From: Siphonodentalium dalli | Lineage: Eukaryota; Mollusca; Scaphopoda; Gadilida; Siphonodentaliidae | Length of the DNA stretch: 64,000 nt | Direction: 5' to 3' | NCBI GenBank assembly: GCA_032622095.1 | Contig: CP136061.1 | Coordinates: 16,926,440 to 16,990,439, forward strand | In this document: positions 18,246 to 30,164 of the stretch, in pieces | How the letters are laid out: each line of letters begins with the position of its first letter | Position numbering within the stretch: the first letter of the stretch is position 1 | Made by a program: the position numbers and the translations under genes | Notes under the pieces: generated by a model | The model's database searches: none | What the model was told of the DNA's origin: nothing | The model's input: only the letters and a program-made list of their open reading frames with translations

Positions 18246-20870
18246 TAGTATGAAGATTAAGAAAGTTGTATCACTTTTATTTCACTATTTCTCTAGAAAG
18301 ACCGTTCGCATGCTACGCTGTATAGATAGTGATATCACGAGCCGAGTGTGGTATAACGGTTGCCTGTCAAACTCTTTCAGTATAGGGCAAGGAACTCAAC
18401 AAGGAGCAGTCCTTTCACCTTTCTGCTACCTCGTGTATATCGACGAGCTTCTAAAATCGCCAACGACCACTCGGATGGGACTATCCATAAACGGCGTCTC
18501 TTGTGTCGCACCAACAACGGCAGACGACATCAGCTTAATGGGCATATGTTACAAATATAGCATCAAGTGGCGTTTTTCTTTTTCTTATACTAAAAGCAAC
18601 ATCGTTGTGTTTAATGAATCCAAGTCCACCTATTGTAAATCCAGTAGATCTTGGTGTTTAGGGCCAAACAATATACCAGAGCATACAGAAAGTCTTATCT
18701 TCTTCTTATCTTGTAAATACCTCCTATGTCAGGAGAACCGCCGATGGCCCGACGTTGGCATACTAGTACACACTCACACGGCTGTATAGACTTTGTGTTA
18801 GTATTGTTATTCTATATGGAGGGGTATTTTTTAGTAGGACTTGTTAGTACTTTTACATATATACATACCTGGAGGAGTATTTTTACCACGCTTGCGAACC
18901 AGACTGGGACTCAACTCGACAGGCCTGAAATTTTTATGTCTATACTTATACATACCCTGTTAGGCAGGTAACTCTATCTACATATCTACAACGTACTGGA
19001 AGCTTACGCCCCGAAGGGAGGAATTTAGACAGGAATTTTGCCATTCACCTGTGGATCGTTGCCCACAGTAGGGTTCTTTAACGTGCACACATGGTTGTAC
19101 ACGGGACAGCCATTAACGTCCCCACCCGATGGGACGGCGTGATCAAACCAGTGTCATCCCTGTACATAACACCGGGCGGGAGAGGATTACCGCTTAACGA
19201 CACCTCAGCGAGGCATGCACGGTACTTTATATAGGCACGATCAGAGCTCCCGACTTTTTGAATTGTCGAGGATCGAGGTGAATCGATCCGGGGTCCAAGC
19301 GAAACCTCTGGCCAGTAGTCGAACACGCTAACCACTCGGCCATCATACTCATCTTGGCATAGTTCAAAATAAATTCGCAAACGGACGAACACGAGGGCAC
19401 ATTGTATCTTCAAAACTACGGAAAACATTTTTCTCCATTGCACGGAAAGCAACCACTTATTCTCTGACACCGGCATCCCTGCGAGAAATTCTGAAATGTG
19501 TAGTGTTGCCGAAGGCTCTGTATGGTTGTGAGTTGTTCCCGCGCTGGAATACTCGTCAAGTCTCTACATCATGGAGAGGTCACTTCGGACATGTGTAAAA
19601 AGTATACAAACACTCCCAAAGAGAGCTAGCACAAGATTATCGCTTGGATTGCTAGGAATAATGCCAATAGAACAGCAAATACACATAAGAAAACTCTGCT
19701 TCATTGGCAACCTCATCCACCTGCCCATGCATCACCAAACTCCACTTAGATTGTTTCTTCTTAGGGCTCACCAACAATGTCTCTTCAATAGATCTACATC
19801 AGGCTTCACTCAAGAAATATTCCAGCTCCTTACCAAGTACGACCTAATCGACAATCTTTTCAACTTTATGAACGAAGGGACGTTTCCATCGAAAGGATGC
19901 ATGGAAGTCATTAGCAAAAGACTCCGTTATGCATTCATATTCCAACTCTTGGCTTTCAGTGGTTGTTTCTGATCCACCGCTGAAAGTACTGTCCTTGACC
20001 CATCGCAATCCGCTAAAGCAGTGGCAGCCTGAAGTTCATAGGCGCACAACACTCCGTAATGTCTCGCCTATCTTCGGACAATTTATTCGCTCTGTTTTTC
20101 GGTTCTGTTCTCCAGCACGTGACACTAGATTTACCTACTATACGCTCCAGCTTGACAAAATAATTTACTCCACAGCTACATTTCTCCTATGTGCAAGCGA
20201 CTCATTGAGAGGATCGCAAAAACTACTTACTTATAAACCAATGACATTGCGGTAGTCACATTACGAACTTGTTCAATAGACCTAGGAAATAACACTGTAT
20301 TTTCTTTGTTACTCTTTATTTCCAGTTCTTAAATAGGCCATTTCCATGTGATATATGCTACTTTCTGAATTCGATGACTGAAACCTTTGTCTAATTTCAC
20401 TGAAAAAGATAATATGGCGACAAACATTCCCATGTCCCAATATTCAACGTTGATGTCCAGTGAATATTGTATTTGGAAGTTTTATTTCGCTCGGTCACAC
20501 GCATGTGATAGTGCTAGTCAGGTTTTAAAAAGGGTAACTGGTATTCAGGCACTTCCATGTATGCCTTCCCATTTCTAAATTCTATCTTAGATTATCACTG
20601 ACCTCACTAACACTTGAAACTTGAAGATGTCAGAACCCAATCGCATGCGTGTGACATGGTGTAAACACTGTAAGATAATAGTGATTAATAGTGTGATTAG
20701 TATAACATTTGCATGCATATTTATATAATATGTATATATATATATATGCTCTCCTAAATTGAGAAGGTTAACAATAAACATCTCATATGTTCTGTCTATC
20801 TATTTGTTTGCCTGTTTATCTAAATTACTCTACATGTGAAGGTGACTTGATTGTCAATAAACTTATCTTC
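18246..20870 (+). pseudogene. LINE copy A, RT to 3' end, broken by a SINE insertion
   Basis: The 18,250-18,789 frame reads SNSFSIGQGTQQGAVLSPF...YIDELL and APTTADDISLM, the RT thumb-palm region with an ADD catalytic motif. The 19,571-19,972 frame continues with the ORF2 C-terminal part (KSIQTLPKRASTR, LLGIMPIEQQIHIRKL). The region after 19,972 is shared with LINE copy B to about 20,770 and is probably C-terminal remnant plus 3' UTR. Stops and an insertion at 18,693-19,337 make it dead. Confidence 0.7.
18693..19337 (-). mobile_element. tRNA-derived SINE with a Nin-DC-like core, inserted in LINE copy A
   Basis: On the minus strand the head (about 19,348 down to 19,260) has an A box TGGCCGAGTGGTTAGCG and a B box GGATCGATTC, as in a tRNA-Ser-like promoter. 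The body contains GTTAATGGCTGTCCCGTGTA and TGTGTGCACGTTAAAGAACC, resembling the deeply conserved Nin-DC SINE core of eumetazoans. The insertion interval comes from comparison with LINE copy B, where CAGAAAGT runs directly to ATTCATCTTGGCATAG. Sequence from 18,693 to about 18,980 may be SINE tail or a second insertion. Confidence 0.65.
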
Positions 20871-21158
20871 TCTTATATTGTATCGCACCAACAACGTCAG
20901 ACGACGTCAGCTTAATGTCTCTATCTAAAGCCAGTCCAGATCGCCTTATAGACATATATATGTTACCAGTATAGCATCAAGCGGCGTTTTTCGTTTTATT
21001 ATACTTAACCCTTTACCCAACAAACCGGCCATAACCGGCCAAATAAAGCTTCAACAGCCTAAAATATCTTCGGTCTGTCTCAATAGAACCATACAGATAT
21101 GGATATCATTGGAACCGGCTCCTTGACCACATTGTGATAGTTACAGTTATGCCCTGTG

Positions 21159-21225
21159 CCAATGCATTCTCTTATATATGCGAGTCGACCATAGGTCGCC
21201 TCGCATATATAAGAGAATGCATTGG
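21159..21225. repeat. 67-bp hairpin (empty)
   Basis: CCAATGCATTCTC...GTCGACCATAGGTCGCC...GAATGCATTGG. Arms pair with one conserved mismatch (AGTCG against AGGCG). The cassette-carrying hairpin at 10,443/12,973 is this sequence opened at ATA. Confidence 0.9.
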
Positions 21226-21307
21226 CCTAAAAAAAAATATTTTTTTAACACTTTTTACCATTTTTTCTTACATTCTTTAACAATTTTTTAATTTTTAATG
21301 TGTTAAG

Positions 21308-21374
21308 CCAATGCATTCTCTTATATATGCGAGGCGACCTATGGTCGACTCGCATATATAAGAGAATGCATTGG
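21308..21374. repeat. 67-bp hairpin (empty, reverse orientation)
   Basis: Same hairpin with centre GGCGACCTATGGTCGAC. The GTCGACC side faces CACATGGC, equivalent to the CACAGGG side of other copies. Confidence 0.9.
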
Positions 21375-21782
21375 CACATGGCCCTTCTGTTGGGTAAAGG
21401 GTTAAAGCAACATCGTCCAGTCCAGCTATTCTAAATCCAGTGGATCTTGATGTTATGGCCAAACAATATACCAGAGCATACAGAAAGTATTCATCTTGGC
21501 ATAGTTCAGAATAATTTCGCAAACGGGCGAAGACAAGGGCACATTGTATCTTCAAAACTACGGGGGAAATTTTCTCCATTACACGGAAAGCAAACACTTC
21601 TGACATTGGTATCTTTGCGAGAATTTTTTTTAATGAAGTGGTGTTGCCGAATACTCTGTATGGGTGTGAGTTGTTCCCACTGGAATATTCGTCGAGTTTC
21701 CTCATAATTCGAAAACTATGCTTCCTTGGCAATCTCGTCCACCTGACCATGCACCACCAAATTCCAAATCGTTTCTTCTTAA

Positions 21783-22312
21783 AGATGGATTATCTCTTTA
21801 AATAACAAATTTTAAATAGTTGCGTGGGTATAAAATAATAAATATGAACTGAAGACCTATGTCCGGAAAAGCTTCTATCAATTAATATTGATTTTATTTC
21901 GAATATTAAATCAGGACCGTTCATGTTACTATTTTTATAACAGACCATTCGGATGCTACCATATTGCGATATAGAGCACTGGGCTGTTCCTATGGCTACG
22001 CACCAGAAGTCAAATGTCCCAGATTGATTGTTTGTATTGTTTTGTTCCACAGATATAAGCGATAATCAGTATAATTAACGTTTGTTTGTGACAAAATTGT
22101 ACAATAAAATTTCTTGTCTCTGTTAACAGTAACCACTATTGTTCGTTAGCTGAACACACACACCTTTTTAGACCTGTTTAGACCAGAAAATATTCGAAAT
22201 AAAATTAATATTAATCGATAGAAGCATTTCCGGACAGGCGTCTTCGATTCAAATCTAGTATTTTATACCCCGGTAACTATATAATACATGTTTACAAAGA
22301 GATAATCCACCT
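21783..22312. mobile_element. 530-bp TTAA MITE (AGATGGATTATCTC family), copy 1
   Basis: Ends AGATGGATTATCTCTTT and AAAGAGATAATCCACCT, flanked by TTAA at 21,779-21,782 and 22,313-22,316. LINE copy A shows the unfilled site (CTTCTTAGGGCTCACC). No coding sequence. Confidence 0.85.
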
Positions 22313-23168
22313 TTAAGGCTCACCAACGTCTCTTCAATAGATCTACACCAGGCTTCACTCAAGAAATATTCCAGCTCCTTACCAAGTAATCGACAATCTG
22401 TTCAACTTTATGGACGAAGGTACGTTTCCATCGAAGGACGCATGGGAGCAATTGACAATTTATTCGCTGTTTTTTTTCCGGTTCAACTCTCCATAGTGTG
22501 ACACTAGACTGTGACGCTCCAGCTTGACAAAATAATTTACTCCACAGCTACATTTCTACTATATATATGACTTAGTTATAAACCAGTAACATAGTGGTAA
22601 TAATATTATGTACTTATTCAGTAGACCAAGGCAGTAATTCTTTCTTAGCCACAATAGCATACACTAACTAATTTATTTACAGTTTCTTAAATAGGCCATG
22701 TTCATGTGATATATGCTACTTTCTGAATTCGATGTCTGAAATCTTTGTCTAATTTCACTCGATAAAGTAAAATGACGACACACATTATCATGTTTCAACA
22801 TTCAACTTTGATGTCCAGTAAATATTTCATTTGGAAGTTTTATTTCGCTCGTTCACACGCATGTGATATTGCTAGTCAGGTTTTTAAAAGGGCAGCTGGT
22901 ATTCAGGCACTTCTATGTAAATATGCATTCCCATTTCTAAATTCTATATTAGATTATCTCCGATCTCACTAACACTTGAAAATGTTAGAACCTGGCCGCA
23001 TGCGTGTGACATGGCGTCAGCACTGTAAGATTACTATTGTGATTGGTATAACATTGGCATGCATATTTATATAATATGTATATAATTATCATTTGTATTT
23101 ATGCTCTCCTAAATTTAGGAGGTTAACAATAAACTGAACACGTGATACTTATTTACTGCGTAACGCAG

Positions 23169-23709
23169 GGGGGTGTCGGAAAAAAAATTCAGGCACGTAT
23201 GGCATTTTTTTCCCTTTCGATAATTTTTTGTACCCACCCACCCCCACCGCCCAATTTTTTTCCGTTTTCGGCAGTTTTTTCCCACCATTTTTTGACACCC
23301 ACCCCCCTTTTAACACTAAAACAGAGATTTGCGGGGGGAAATTCACTGTAAACAGCTGTATATGAATTTCAGTGCATACTATTTATCATGGATGTTAACA
23401 TGGACATGTAAATAGGAATGAGTCATTTTGAGGTCATTCGTCCAAAAAAACATGGCTGCCAGCGGCCATCTTGGATTTCAAAATTTGCAACAAAATACAA
23501 CACGATAACTGCCTGCAGTCAGTTTACCAGTTAGAATTACATTATTTCTCTCATTCAAAGTGGTTTTGAAGCCCAACTCATTGCCAAAACACTAAAAAAA
23601 CAAGCAGGAAATTTTTGTTTTAGTTGCGGAAAAAATTGCTTGTTGGTGGCTTTGACCACCCACCCCGGCATACGTGCCGGAAATTTTTTTTCACCCCCCC
23701 CCCCCCCCC
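23169..23709. mobile_element. 541-bp MITE with poly-G/poly-C ends, copy 1
   Basis: Starts GGGGGGTGTCGGAAAAAAAA, ends TTTTTTTTCACCCCCCC. CTGCGTAACGCA stands directly repeated on both sides (23,157-23,168 and 23,710-23,721). The copy at 56.9-59.6 kb is flanked by other bases (TACTGAT), so these are target-site duplications of 7-12 bp rather than part of the element. Inner TIR words GGCACGTATGGC and GGCATACGTGCC also pair. Confidence 0.7.
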
Positions 23710-24228
23710 CTGCGTAACGCAATATATTAATTGATCACTATTTTAAAGATATTCAATCCGAATGAACGCTCCAAAGTAACTATTTCTTTGGCTTCGTGTG
23801 TGAACAATATCTGATTCGAGTCGAGTAACACACCCATCAAAACTCAGAGTTATCAGATATCGACTTCGAAATTTGTTATTTCTGGAAATGTATCATTTGT
23901 GGCCCATAAAAGAGTCGTCAAATCGATAGTCTCGGACAAAATTGCGGATGAAGATGGATAACTCTAAAATCAAGTGGTAATATATACGGCAAAATTTCGT
24001 GATACGAAAGTGATAATACGCTGATAAATAACACGTTTTGGGAAATTTTATACCATAGTTGACAGCGGTTATCATTATTTTGTTGTAATTATTCGATTCT
24101 GATAACAAACGCGTATTTTGAAGAAATGTTGTTCTTGTAACTTCATGATATGGAGACCCTCTGATCGGATTGAGTACCTTTAATTTACTTTCTGAATGCG
24201 TGTATGTTCAATGGAAAATTAAAATGAA

Positions 24229-24444
24229 CTAAAAACGAACTGCTGGTGGGCGCCAGACTTTCAGGAACACGGCTAAAGTAAATGCACTGGTGCCGATCAC
24301 AAACAGATCGAAGATCAATTTCAAAACCTGTGTACCCTTAAAGACACGGTTGGCCTTGGCGGTGGGTATCCTGTGAAAATATCTCCACCCGTCAAAAACC
24401 GCCACAAACAGAAAGAACATCAAAATGTAGATAGACTTTGTCCA
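24229..24444 (-). pseudogene. hydrophobic exon-like ORF, copy 1
   Basis: The minus strand reads TKSIYILMFFLFVAVFDGW, RYFHRIPTAKANRVFKGTQ and KLIFDLFVIGTSAFTLAVF, two likely membrane segments with balanced codon use, ending at a stop at 24,229. A diverged relative (TKSVFILIFFLLMAV ... AIPTAKA) lies at 38.1-38.3 kb on the same strand. Family not recognised. It may be the last exon of a multi-pass membrane protein or a decayed copy. No upstream exon identified. Confidence 0.35.
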
Positions 24445-24964
24445 TATACAAATAAGAAATATCGCATAAAAAGTATGTTATGGTCATTTGTTTAACCATT
24501 GATATGTAAACAAAAGCATAAAAAGTAACTTTTCTGGTGTTTGTTTATATTATGATGGTAAACATAAAGAGCGTTCTTTGTTGGTGAATACCTGATATGG
24601 AACTAATAAAGAGCGTTTATGCCATTTGTGTGTGATTAGCCAGTAGCATTGTGCTGTCTTCTGTAACACAATCAGGCTCTTGCTTAGGTAAAATATAGTA
24701 TGTCTTTATGATAACATGCTGTTTACGCGATGGTCATGGTATATATGAACGGAACGGTGTGCGTTTTCTGTTTACGGTGTTTAGAACAAATATGAATATT
24801 TTCGACAATTAAGGCCGCACGTGCCTTTAATTCAACACTTGTTTTGGTGAGAGTGACTCATTCAGCGATAATAATATATACTATAGTTGCAACCAAACAC
24901 AATTCACACTCATGTGGGTTTACAAGGATCCAATACTACCAGTTCCAACAACGGCTATTATGGT

Positions 24965-25140
24965 ATGCTCATATGAGCATTTAGATTACCACCAACTACA
25001 AAAGTATGCTCACATATTACATCTCACACACAAACGGTCGTAATCCAGATTGAAACTTCATGTGGGCCATCATAGTATATGTACTCCCACAATAAAGGTT
25101 TTTTTTCTGTTCTGAATGCACAAGAAACTCTTCCCAAAAA
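24965..25140 (-). pseudogene. decayed zinc-finger 3' end, duplicate 1
   Basis: Matches the last two fingers of the gene at 32.8 kb: GLRPFVCEM and MAHMKFQSG are still readable, but the finger cysteines and frame are damaged. One of three old partial copies in each tandem unit. Confidence 0.7.
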
Positions 25141-26129
25141 TTGTATTCACAAGAACACACCCGGACCGAAACCCGGATTGAACGATTCAACCATAACACG
25201 TGCAAATAAACATTTGCTTCCCAAATCAAGCCAAACTTGTTTTGGAACATTTGGTTGGCCGACAGACATTTAATGTAGTCAAACAAAAGAAAAGAAATCA
25301 AAAACAGAAGAAAAAAAACGAAAAACAGAACAAATTGTAAAATGCCAAAACAGAGAATTAAAGAAATTCGTGAATTTAAAAAAAATCTCAATTAAAAATC
25401 ATTATCTTCATAACCAATATATAAAATATAGTACCGTAACAACATATGTTTATCCTCACAATATGAGAGATATGTTCTAATTATGCAAAAAATATATATA
25501 AAATTTGAGGCGTTGACAGGAAATATTTGCAAAAAAAACGCACTGCATTACCTGGTGTAGGAATCCAACTAGGGCCTACACTGCGAGAAAATAAATAAAA
25601 CAATTTTAATTGCATATTTGAGTTTTTTATTTGGTAGCCATTTTCAGTGAGTTTGTTTTCCAACTTATTGCAAACCTGGTTGAATAAAATTTATGTTGTT
25701 TTATTTTGTTTTGGTCCGTCAGACGATAAAAAAAAATCTGCAAGTGGCTACAAATAAAAATATATAAAATATGCAATGAGAATTGTTTTATTTATGTTCT
25801 CAGAGAGAGACAATAATGATTTCAGATGGTAGACTGGGCTAATAGTAGTTATCTCCTGCCACTCTCTATCGACCTACCTAAAAAAACTATTTTTTAAACA
25901 TAATTGGAACATATTTTTTATATTTCGAGGGTATATAAACATGTGTTGTTATGCAGTACTATACCATACATTTGCCATATACAGATAATGATTTTCCCCT
26001 TCAAATTGGAGTTTGTAATTGCGATTTTTTTTAAATCACGAATGGTGCACCTCCTTAATTATGTTGTTCATCAGCACCAACAGTATCTTTTCGACCGATC
26101 CTGTGACGCCATTAAGTTAGTTATAAAAA

Positions 26130-26235
26130 GTTAACCGTCCTCATTTAGATTCACACCAAACGTATGCCCGCGTATCTCACATACAAACGGTTCTAATGCA
26201 GTGTGAAAGTTCGCTTGCGGCATTACACTTCCCCG
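26130..26235 (-). pseudogene. decayed zinc-finger 3' end, duplicate 2
   Basis: CCGTCCTCATTTAGATTC and CCAAACGTATGCCCGCGT match the last finger of the 32.8-kb gene. About 105 bp remain. Confidence 0.65.
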
Positions 26236-26497
26236 GTTGAGGAATTTTGTGATGAAATCCTGTATTTTGTACCTCAGAAAGAAATGACTTAACATCTATG
26301 CGTTAAATGGGTGAACGTATTACAAAAACAAAAACCACATACACAAACTCTGGCCGTGAGGTCTGGCAAGACAGTAAAAAGCAACAACTCGCAAAAGACG
26401 CACAAAATAACTAAAAATCATCAACAAAACAGTCCAACAATGTTATAGTCAACAGAGCATGTGACGTCATAATTTTGTCCACCCCCCCCCCCCCCCC

Positions 26498-26620
26498 AAG
26501 TAAACCATCCTCATATTTCGTTTCCAACCAAACATATGCCCTCATATCTCACATGCAAACGGTCGTAAGCCAGTGTGAAACTTCATGTGCGGCATTAGAC
26601 CCTCTCATCTTAGAAATCCG
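26498..26620 (-). pseudogene. decayed zinc-finger 3' end, duplicate 3
   Basis: ACCATCCTCATATTTCG, CAAACATATGCCCTCAT and GTGAAACTTCATGTGCGGC correspond to the last two fingers. It is preceded by a poly-C tract. Confidence 0.65.
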
Positions 26621-26959
26621 TACACATAACAAGTTAAAAGTGTTGCCCATCAGCACCAGCCTGGAGTAAACTATGTACATACACACATATAAAATAATAT
26701 CCGTATAAATATTGAGTGTATGTTTACAGACTATCAGCTTAGGTGTTTTGAAATGAAATCTTGTATTTTGTATCTCAGAGAGAAATAACTTAACTTCTAT
26801 GAATTATGGGTGATGGCCGGGTGAATTGGTTGCATCAACAGCTAATTATGGCGCATTCTAGAAATAAAACACCCACACACACTATTTTTTTTTTAATTTC
26901 ACGATAGAATGAAAAAATTCATTTGCATGCAAAATAAAATAAATATATGAATCAGTGTA

Positions 26960-27107
26960 CCCTTTCAGAATAGTAAACACCTGGAATACCTTACCATCAG
27001 AAGTAGTATATGCAGATACGGTTAATGAATTTAAAAACAGTCTTGATAAATTTCTCGAAAAAGGCATGGAAATGATAACTCAAGAAGAGCTGACAAAAGA
27101 CTCTTAA
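26960..27107 (+). pseudogene. LINE ORF2 C-terminal tail
   Basis: Plus strand reads VNTWNTLPSEVVYADTVNEF, KNSLDKFLEKG, TQEELTKDS and a stop. R/F-x-x-x-WNxLPxxVV...FK is the standard CR1/L2-type ORF2 ending. No upstream RT in this window. Confidence 0.7.
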
Positions 27108-27139
27108 GAGGCCAAACCTGCTGTCAGGAACAACCTTAA

Positions 27140-27659
27140 AGATGGATTATCTCTTTAAATAACAAATTTTAAATAGTTGCGTGGGTATAAAATAATAGAT
27201 ATGAACTGAAGACCCCTGTCCGGAAAAGCTTCTATCAATTAATATTTATTTTATTTCGAATATTAAATCGGGACCGTTTATGTTACTATTTTTAGGACAG
27301 ACCATTCGGATGATACCATATTGCGATATAGAGCACTGGGCTGTTCCTATGGCTACGCACCGAAAGTCAAATGTCCCAGATTGATTGTTTGTATTGTTTT
27401 GTTCCACAGATATAAGCGATAATGAGTATAATTGACGTTTATTTGTGACAAAATTGTACAATAAAAGTTCTGGTCTTGGTTAACAGTAACCACTATTGTT
27501 CGTTAGCTGAACAAACACGCCTTTTTAGACCGGAAAATATTTGAAATAAAATCAATATTAATCGATAGAAGCATTTCCGGATAGGAGTCTTCAATTCAAA
27601 TCTAATATTTTATACTCCGGTAACTATATAATACATGTTTACAAAGAGATAATCCACCT
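27140..27659. mobile_element. 520-bp TTAA MITE (AGATGGATTATCTC family), copy 2
   Basis: Same family as 21,783-22,312, flanked by TTAA at 27,136-27,139 and 27,660-27,663. It sits directly after the LINE tail and 146 bp before the zinc-finger stop codon. Confidence 0.85.
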
Positions 27660-27805
27660 TTAAGTAACTTTAAGTAAGTATCAATGGACCGATAGTTATG
27701 GTGTTGTTTGGTCAAACAGAAAAAGCAACAACCCACCTGAACACACCCACACAACAAATAAAAGCATGTGCGAACAGTATTTCCAACAATGTTATTGATT
27801 ATTAG

Positions 27806-28107
27806 TTATTCCATCGAGCCGGTTGCGTCAGTAACTTTTTTCAAGTGAACCGTCCTCATATGGGCATTTAGATTCCCACCAAACACAAACGTATGCCCGC
27901 ATATCTCACATACAAACGGTCGCAATCCAGAGTGAAACTTCATGTGCGCCATCAGACTCTTTCTCATCTTATACGTCCTTCCACATAACTCGCATTTGAA
28001 GTTTTTCTCTTCTGAATGAACCGATGCGTGGAATCTTAGTGCATTACTCTGTCGGAAGCTTTTTCCACATATCTTACACGCCCAGGGTCGCTCGTCAGTG
28101 TGCGTGT
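27806..28107 (-). pseudogene. truncated zinc-finger 3' end at the duplication junction
   Basis: The last ~100 codons of the 32.8-kb gene, identical in sequence and with the same stop, but cut at the tandem-duplication junction (reads into LINE tail at 28,108). It contains the last three fingers only and has no promoter or start. Confidence 0.85.
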
Positions 28108-28195
28108 ATATAATTATCATTTGTATTTATGCTCTCCTAAATTTAGGAGGTTAACAATAAACTGAACACGTGATACTTATTTACTGCGTAACGCA

Positions 28196-28733
28196 GGGGG
28201 GTGTCGGAAAAAAAATTCAGGCACGTATGGCATTTTTTTCCCTTTCGATAATTTTTTGTACCCACCCACCCCCACCGCCCAATTTTTTTCCGTTTTCGGC
28301 AGTTTTTTCCCACCATTTTTTGACACCCACCCCCCTTTTAACACTAAAACAGAGATTTGCGGGGGGAAATTCACTGTAAACAGCTGTATATGAATTTCAG
28401 TGCATACTATTTATCATGGATGTTAACATGGACATGTAAATAGGAATGAGTCATTTTGAGGTCATTCGTCCAAAAAAACATGGCTGCCAGCGGCCATCTT
28501 GGATTTCAAAATTTGCAACAAAATACAACACGATAACTGCCTGCAGTCAGTTTACCAGTTAGAATTACATTATTTCTCTCATTCAAAGTGGTTTTGAAGC
28601 CCAACTCATTGCCAAAACACTAAAAAAACAAGCAGGAAATTTTTGTTTTAGTTGCGGAAAAAATTGCTTGTTGGTGGCTTTGACCACCCACCCCGGCATA
28701 CGTGCCGGAAATTTTTTTTCACCCCCCCCCCCC
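28196..28733. mobile_element. poly-G/poly-C MITE, copy 2 (duplicated)
   Basis: Copy of 23,169-23,709 through the tandem duplication, with the same CTGCGTAACGCA flanks. Its poly-C end is four bases shorter. Confidence 0.7.
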
Positions 28734-29252
28734 CTGCGTAACGCAATATATTAATTGATCACTATTTTAAAGATATTCAATCCGAATGAACGCTCCAAAG
28801 TAACTATTTCTTTGGCTTCGTGTGTGAACAATATCTGATTCGAGTCGAGTAACACACCCATCAAAACTCAGAGTTATCAGATATCGACTTCGAAATTTGT
28901 TATTTCTGGAAATGTATCATTTGTGGCCCATAAAAGAGTCGTCAAATCGATAGTCTCGGACAAAATTGCGGATGAAGATGGATAACTCTAAAATCAAGTG
29001 GTAATATATACGGCAAAATTTCGTGATACGAAAGTGATAATACGCTGATAAATAACACGTTTTGGGAAATTTTATACCATAGTTGACAGCGGTTATCATT
29101 ATTTTGTTGTAATTATTCGATTCTGATAACAAACGCGTATTTTGAAGAAATGTTGTTCTTGTAACTTCATGATATGGAGACCCTCTGATCGGATTGAGTA
29201 CCTTTAATTTACTTTCTGAATGCGTGTATGTTCAATGGAAAATTAAAATGAA

Positions 29253-29468
29253 CTAAAAACGAACTGCTGGTGGGCGCCAGACTTTCAGGAACACGGCTAA
29301 AGTAAATGCACTGGTGCCGATCACAAACAGATCGAAGATCAATTTCAAAACCTGTGTACCCTTAAAGACACGGTTGGCCTTGGCGGTGGGTATCCTGTGA
29401 AAATATCTCCACCCGTCAAAAACCGCCACAAACAGAAAGAACATCAAAATGTAGATAGACTTTGTCCA
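29253..29468 (-). pseudogene. hydrophobic exon-like ORF, copy 2
   Basis: Identical to the unit 1 ORF at 24,229. See there for the membrane segments. Confidence 0.35.
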
Positions 29469-29988
29469 TATACAAATAAGAAATATCGCATAAAAAGTAT
29501 GTTATGGTCATTTGTTTAACCATTGATATGTAAACAAAAGCATAAAAAGTAACTTTTCTGGTGTTTGTTTATATTATGATGGTAAACATAAAGAGCGTTC
29601 TTTGTTGGTGAATACCTGATATGGAACTAATAAAGAGCGTTTATGCCATTTGTGTGTGATTAGCCAGTAGCATTGTGCTGTCTTCTGTAACACAATCAGG
29701 CTCTTGCTTAGGTAAAATATAGTATGTCTTTATGATAACATGCTGTTTACGCGATGGTCATGGTATATATGAACGGAACGGTGTGCGTTTTCTGTTTACG
29801 GTGTTTAGAACAAATATGAATATTTTCGACAATTAAGGCCGCACGTGCCTTTAATTCAACACTTGTTTTGGTGAGAGTGACTCATTCAGCGATAATAATA
29901 TATACTATAGTTGCAACCAAACACAATTCACACTCATGTGGGTTTACAAGGATCCAATACTACCAGTTCCAACAACGGCTATTATGGT

Positions 29989-30164
29989 ATGCTCATATGA
30001 GCATTTAGATTACCACCAACCACAAAAGTATGCTCACATATTACATCTCACACACAAACGGTCGTAATCCAGATTGAAACTTCATGTGGGCCATCATAGT
30101 ATATGTACTCCCACAATAAAGGTTTTTTTTCTGTTCTGAATGCACAAGAAACTCTTCCCAAAAA
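29989..30164 (-). pseudogene. decayed zinc-finger 3' end, duplicate 1 in unit 2
   Basis: Counterpart of 24,965-25,140. Confidence 0.7.

Larger units (their letters stand above)
21009..21401. mobile_element. TTAA element (CCCTTTACCCAACA ends) with two 67-bp hairpins
   Basis: Ends CCCTTTACCCAACA and TGTTGGGTAAAGGG, flanked by TTAA at 21,005-21,008 and 21,402-21,405. CCC ends at TTAA are piggyBac-like. Inside are two complete hairpins, 21,159-21,225 and 21,308-21,374, in opposite orientation around an A/T-rich spacer. Confidence 0.8.
20881..23079 (+). pseudogene. LINE copy B, split by two TTAA elements
   Basis: The segments 20,881-21,004, 21,406-21,778 and 22,317-23,079 line up in order with LINE copy A (ACCAACAACG...GACGACGTCAGCTTAATG; GGGCACATTGTATCTTC; AATAGATCTACACCAGGC; AAATAGGCCATG). 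Removing the two insertions restores continuity with copy A on both sides. The 3' part with GCATGCGTGTGACATGG is also copied at 43.4 kb. Confidence 0.75.
23080..28107. repeat. tandem duplication, unit 1 (5,028 bp)
   Basis: Unit 1 and unit 2 (28,108-33,127) are direct copies with nearly identical sequence. The length difference comes from two poly-C tracts, and one substitution is visible (CTACAAAAG near 24,995 against CCACAAAAG near 30,019). The junction at 28,107/28,108 joins zinc-finger coding sequence to LINE copy B tail. Both breakpoints share TGT (23,077-23,079 and 33,125-33,127), a microhomology typical of end-joining or template switching. Confidence 0.9.

Noticed and set aside
19260-19348. 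A functional tRNA gene
   Set aside because: A and B boxes are present, but the acceptor stem does not pair and the sequence continues into a SINE core.
23142-23351. Pro/Phe-rich ORFs in the poly-G/poly-C MITE
   Set aside because: Present in all copies but on both strands at once and dependent on homopolymers; no codon signal.
23157-23721. TGCGTAACGCA as part of the poly-G/poly-C element's TIR
   Set aside because: The two occurrences are in direct, not inverted, form, and the copy at 56.9 kb has different flanks.
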